Assembly: GCA_900550635.1 (NCBI GenBank)
Contig: URSZ01000044.1
Coordinates: 1 to 17,371 of the forward strand
Origin: an uncultured Prevotella sp.
GTDB lineage: Bacteria; Bacteroidota; Bacteroidia; Bacteroidales; Bacteroidaceae
Reading direction: 5' to 3'
DNA: 17,371 nucleotides
The translations under genes and the position numbers were made by a program. The notes under the pieces were generated by a model. That model searched no databases, was not told where the DNA came from, and worked only from the letters and a program-made list of their open reading frames with translations. Positions 14,740 to 17,371 of this stretch are shown one piece after another (the first letter of the stretch is position 1; the number at the start of each line of letters is the position of its first letter).

Positions 14740-14771
14740 ATGAAAGGAATATCCGTTGCCTTTCATTTTTT
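14740..14771 (+). terminator. Possible second terminator-like hairpin after mscL
   Basis: ATGAAAGG (14740-14747) pairs with CCTTTCAT (14759-14766) across an 11-nt loop, and the run of six T at 14766-14771 follows. It has the right shape for a rightward terminator but a weak stem. It could stop read-through past the mscL terminator before it meets the opposing gene. Confidence 0.35.
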
Positions 14772-14828
14772 ATCCAAAACAGCTCGGCGGATGCCTGTAA
14801 ATATTCATCAGCCACACAAATAATGAAT

Positions 14829-14873
14829 AAAAAAAAATTTCCCCGTGCGGGCATGTTTGCCTGCACGGGGAAA
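14829..14873 (-). terminator. Intrinsic terminator of the phosphoesterase/LamG gene
   Basis: A 15-bp stem with one G-T pair (14838-14852 with 14859-14873, 6-nt loop) lies 20 bp beyond the stop. On the minus strand it is followed by nine T (complement of 14829-14837). This is the strongest terminator in the window after that of gapA. Confidence 0.88.
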
Positions 14874-14893
14874 CGTTATCGCCGGTAACCGGA

Positions 14894-17371
14894 TTATTCG
14901 GCTGCCGATATTGCCTGTATGTCGTTATACAGTTTCTTGGCCTCGCCAAGTGTAAGAGCGTGGCTGTACATCCTCACGAGAGCCACTTCGCCCTCGAGCT
15001 GGAATTCGGCTATATCGGCGTCGTACGAGGCGTCGCCGCCAATGCAGAAGTACTGTGCATTGCCTTGGGGATAATCCATAAGACCGGTTACGGATACGCT
15101 TCCGGCAGCCTGGCCGTCAACGTACACGCGCAATTCGCTCTTGTCGTAGTCGTAAACACCGATAATGTGATAGAAACGATCCCGTTCGGGTTCAATGCCT
15201 GTATATGCCGTTGCGTACTGGCCGGAGAACATACCCCACACCTCAATATCATCCGTAGGTTCTATACCGAAGCCGCCGGTTTGCTGCGAACTTACGATAC
15301 AAGGCTGGTTGCTTCCGGGGTTGTTGATTACGGCAAGCACCTCGAGCGAGAAGCTGCCGCTCATTGCGTCGTGTATGGTTCCGCTGGTGCCGTAAGGAAC
15401 GGCATAGTATTCCTGGTTGTCGGTTGCGCTGAACTTAGCCACCCAGCGCTGGTACGTATCGTTGAAATACGTCTGCGGCACCGTGTTGCCTGTGCGCACC
15501 TCTGTTGCAACGGGAGAAACATCCTTGACTGCGCCGTTCTCGCCGAACACGATGTCCATAAGGTCGGCTACGGGAGCTACCTCGACGGGAGTGTCATCTT
15601 CGCCGGGAACACTCTCGGCCACATCCTGGTATGTGCGGTACATGCAGTACACCTCGTCGCGCGTTACGGCGCGGGAGTACATACGGGCTGCAATAATCTG
15701 TCCGTCGAACGCACCGTCGCATGTCAGGTCGCCGCCTTTGCTTGCGTCACCGCCTATTGCTACCCATGTAGAGCCTTCAGACGGCAATGTGGGTTCTCCT
15801 ACAACGGCAACTTCTCCAGCCGGGAAACCGTTCACGTAAATGCGCGCCATGCCTTCAGCCTTGTTGTAGGTCGCTACCACGTGGTAGAATGAGCCGAGGC
15901 TTGCATATACATTGGTATTTGCCACATTATATTCTTTGCTCTCGCCATTCTGCACCCCGAGATAGAACGTTATCCTGCCGTTGTCGAGCTCTATGCCCTG
16001 GCCGCCGTCCTGCTGGGAACTGAGCGGGCAGAACCATCCGCTGTTTATTGAATTGCAACGGAAAAGCACCTCGTATGTAATTTCGTTAAGCATAGCGTCC
16101 GAAACCTTCTGGGTGTTAGTATAATCAGCCTTGTAGAACTGGTTATTGTTCCCTTGGAACTGCGCTGCGTTACTTTGGTAAGTATTGTCGAAATAAGGCA
16201 GCGGCTCTGTCTGGCCCTTTTCTATCACGAACGTTCCCGTTGCGTCCGAAGGTTCTCCCATGTCATTTATTACAAGGTCGAGCAGGTCGGGTTTGGGAGC
16301 AACCGTACCCGGAGCAGGAGTGTAGCTGCCCACGGTGAACGGCTCGCTCGTAATAGGCTCGGAGGCGTTGCCGTAGGGGTCGTAAGCTATTACCTCGGCA
16401 TAGAGTTCTTCGCCTTGCGGCAGGCCGTTCAAGGTGATACTGCGCGTTTCTGGCATTTCGCTTCCAAGGTAGAAGATAGAACTTCTGTTGCCGGTTGCCA
16501 CTTCCTCGCCTGCGGAGTTCTTGACGGAGACTTTATAGTAAAGCACAACGTCATCGTCAACGGCTTGCGTGAAAGTAATTGTGCGCTCGTCCGACTGGCC
16601 CTCCTCTGTCGTTACTTGCGCGTCGGGGAAATAAGGAGCTTCGCCGCCGGTGTAAGAAGCGTAGGGCATGTTGGTGCCGTCGTAGGGAGCACCGAAGTTC
16701 CACGAAGGCTCTATTTCCTCACCACGATGTGTATCGATACGACGAACGTTTACATTTGTGAGGTCTTCTACCGAAACAATCACACCTTCCTGCACCTCTG
16801 TATAACCTTCAGGAGTTTCACCGTCTATGTCCATTCCCGGATTTATCCAGCAATTCAGCGTACCGCCGTCATCTATGCTGGTGAATGCACCCTGCCACAA
16901 GGCTTTCGGGTCGCGGAGCGAGAAGTGAGTGTGGCCGCAGAAGTGGATTATCTGCGGATAGTCCTTGAATATGTCATACAAATCTCGGTTTCCCCAACCG
17001 CCTTCTTCGTCAGAAGACCCGTGCGTCGTGCCGTAAACAGGAATGTGCGTAAATACGAAAATCGGACGTCCTGCATACCTTACTGCCGCGTCGGCAAGGC
17101 TCTCACGCAGGAATTCCAAGTCGTCTTCACTATAGTCTCCCTCGTTGCTTCCAGAGAGACCTACATATATGAACGGGTATCCCTTGATGTCGAAATATTT
17201 GCTGTGGTCGTGACCGAGGGCGTTGTAGTTTTCCAAGGCGTTTGCGCCTACAAACCATTCATGGTTACCCATAACGTAGTAGCGTGCCACGTATGACGGC
17301 AGTATAGACTCGTCCTCGAGCACGGAGCGGAATTCTTCGTACTGCGCCGGCTGTCCGCCGTCGGTAAGGTC
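14894..17371 (-). CDS. Calcineurin-like phosphoesterase with Ig/FN3-like and two LamG-like domains, 5' end cut off
   Basis: The frame is open to the window edge, giving at least 825 residues; the first visible residues DLTDGG fit a GD metal-binding motif whose Gly lies just outside. A GTG at 17323 lies inside this frame and is not a real start. Visible metallophosphoesterase motifs are GNHEWF (35-40), FTHIPVYG (107-114) and FCGHTHF (144-150), all expected for a two-metal active site. Residues about 245-345 resemble a fibronectin III/Ig-like domain. Two related beta-sandwich units follow (about 365-590 and 600-815), each with a segment like FYHVVATY or FYHIIGVY, then IYVNG or VYVDG, typical of LamG/concanavalin-like lectins. 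It is likely exported, acting on phosphate esters while bound to a glycan. Substrate unknown. Confidence 0.82.
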   Translation of the reverse strand, partial: DLTDGGQPAQYEEFRSVLEDESILPSYVARYYVMGNHEWFVGANALENYNALGHDHSKYFDIKGYPFIYVGLSGSNEGDYSEDDLEFLRESLADAAVRYAGRPIFVFTHIPVYGTTHGSSDEEGGWGNRDLYDIFKDYPQIIHFCGHTHFSLRDPKALWQGAFTSIDDGGTLNCWINPGMDIDGETPEGYTEVQEGVIVSVEDLTNVNVRRIDTHRGEEIEPSWNFGAPYDGTNMPYASYTGGEAPYFPDAQVTTEEGQSDERTITFTQAVDDDVVLYYKVSVKNSAGEEVATGNRSSIFYLGSEMPETRSITLNGLPQGEELYAEVIAYDPYGNASEPITSEPFTVGSYTPAPGTVAPKPDLLDLVINDMGEPSDATGTFVIEKGQTEPLPYFDNTYQSNAAQFQGNNNQFYKADYTNTQKVSDAMLNEITYEVLFRCNSINSGWFCPLSSQQDGGQGIELDNGRITFYLGVQNGESKEYNVANTNVYASLGSFYHVVATYNKAEGMARIYVNGFPAGEVAVVGEPTLPSEGSTWVAIGGDASKGGDLTCDGAFDGQIIAARMYSRAVTRDEVYCMYRTYQDVAESVPGEDDTPVEVAPVADLMDIVFGENGAVKDVSPVATEVRTGNTVPQTYFNDTYQRWVAKFSATDNQEYYAVPYGTSGTIHDAMSGSFSLEVLAVINNPGSNQPCIVSSQQTGGFGIEPTDDIEVWGMFSGQYATAYTGIEPERDRFYHIIGVYDYDKSELRVYVDGQAAGSVSVTGLMDYPQGNAQYFCIGGDASYDADIAEFQLEGEVALVRMYSHALTLGEAKKLYNDIQAISAAE

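Noticed and set aside
14960..15892. 310-residue open frame on the plus strand opposite the LamG-like part
   Set aside because: It is another antisense shadow of the same real gene; the translation is rich in His, Val and Cys without domain motifs.
16154..17296. 380-residue open frame on the plus strand opposite the phosphoesterase gene
   Set aside because: It is antisense to a clear coding region with recognisable metallophosphoesterase motifs. It is open only because of the GC-rich codon use of the real gene, and its translation shows no family signature.

Overview
The window looks like a Bacteroidales chromosome, closest in style to Prevotella or its relatives. The main reasons are promoters of the Bacteroidetes type (TTTG, about 20 nt, then TAnnTTTG), the near absence of Shine-Dalgarno sites, a BspA-type leucine-rich-repeat surface protein, short C-terminal modules of the kind found on Bacteroidales exported proteins, and a glycogen cluster built from a GDE-type debranching enzyme, a GT4 synthase and a GH57 protein. 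The genus is an inference. I saw no tRNA, rRNA, insertion sequence, phage gene or CRISPR array.

Layout. 1-693 is a divergent intergenic region: a strong leftward promoter at its left edge serves a gene outside the window, and a strong rightward promoter precedes miaA. From 694 to 9334 seven genes run rightward: miaA, debranching enzyme, GT4 synthase, GH57-like protein, NTP_transf_5-type nucleotidyltransferase, an exported surface protein, and a 60-aa acidic peptide. Gaps after miaA are 10-100 bp, so the last six are probably one operon. Facing them is a 783-aa BspA-like protein (11950-9599, minus). After a 961-bp gap comes gapA (minus), divergent from mscL (plus) across 103 bp. The right end holds the 3' part of a calcineurin-like phosphoesterase with Ig/FN3-like and two LamG-like domains (minus), cut by the window edge.

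How the genes work together. The debranching enzyme, GT4 synthase and GH57 protein form a glycogen synthesis and turnover cluster. The GH57 protein has lost the residues expected at both catalytic positions, so it is more likely a glucan-binding or regulatory partner than an amylase. gapA and mscL are housekeeping genes. The nucleotidyltransferase, exported protein and small peptide at the operon end form an unexplained module.

Most unusual structure. Each of the four intergenic gaps longer than 250 bp holds exactly one copy of a 63-bp element made of three contiguous 21-bp near-palindromic units (301-363, 9460-9522, 12480-12542, 14645-14707). The units come from a small set, are shuffled and inverted between copies, and the element has a conserved outer flank that gives it a direction. 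It is not a CRISPR array (no spacers), and its gene contexts vary too much for it to be simply a terminator.
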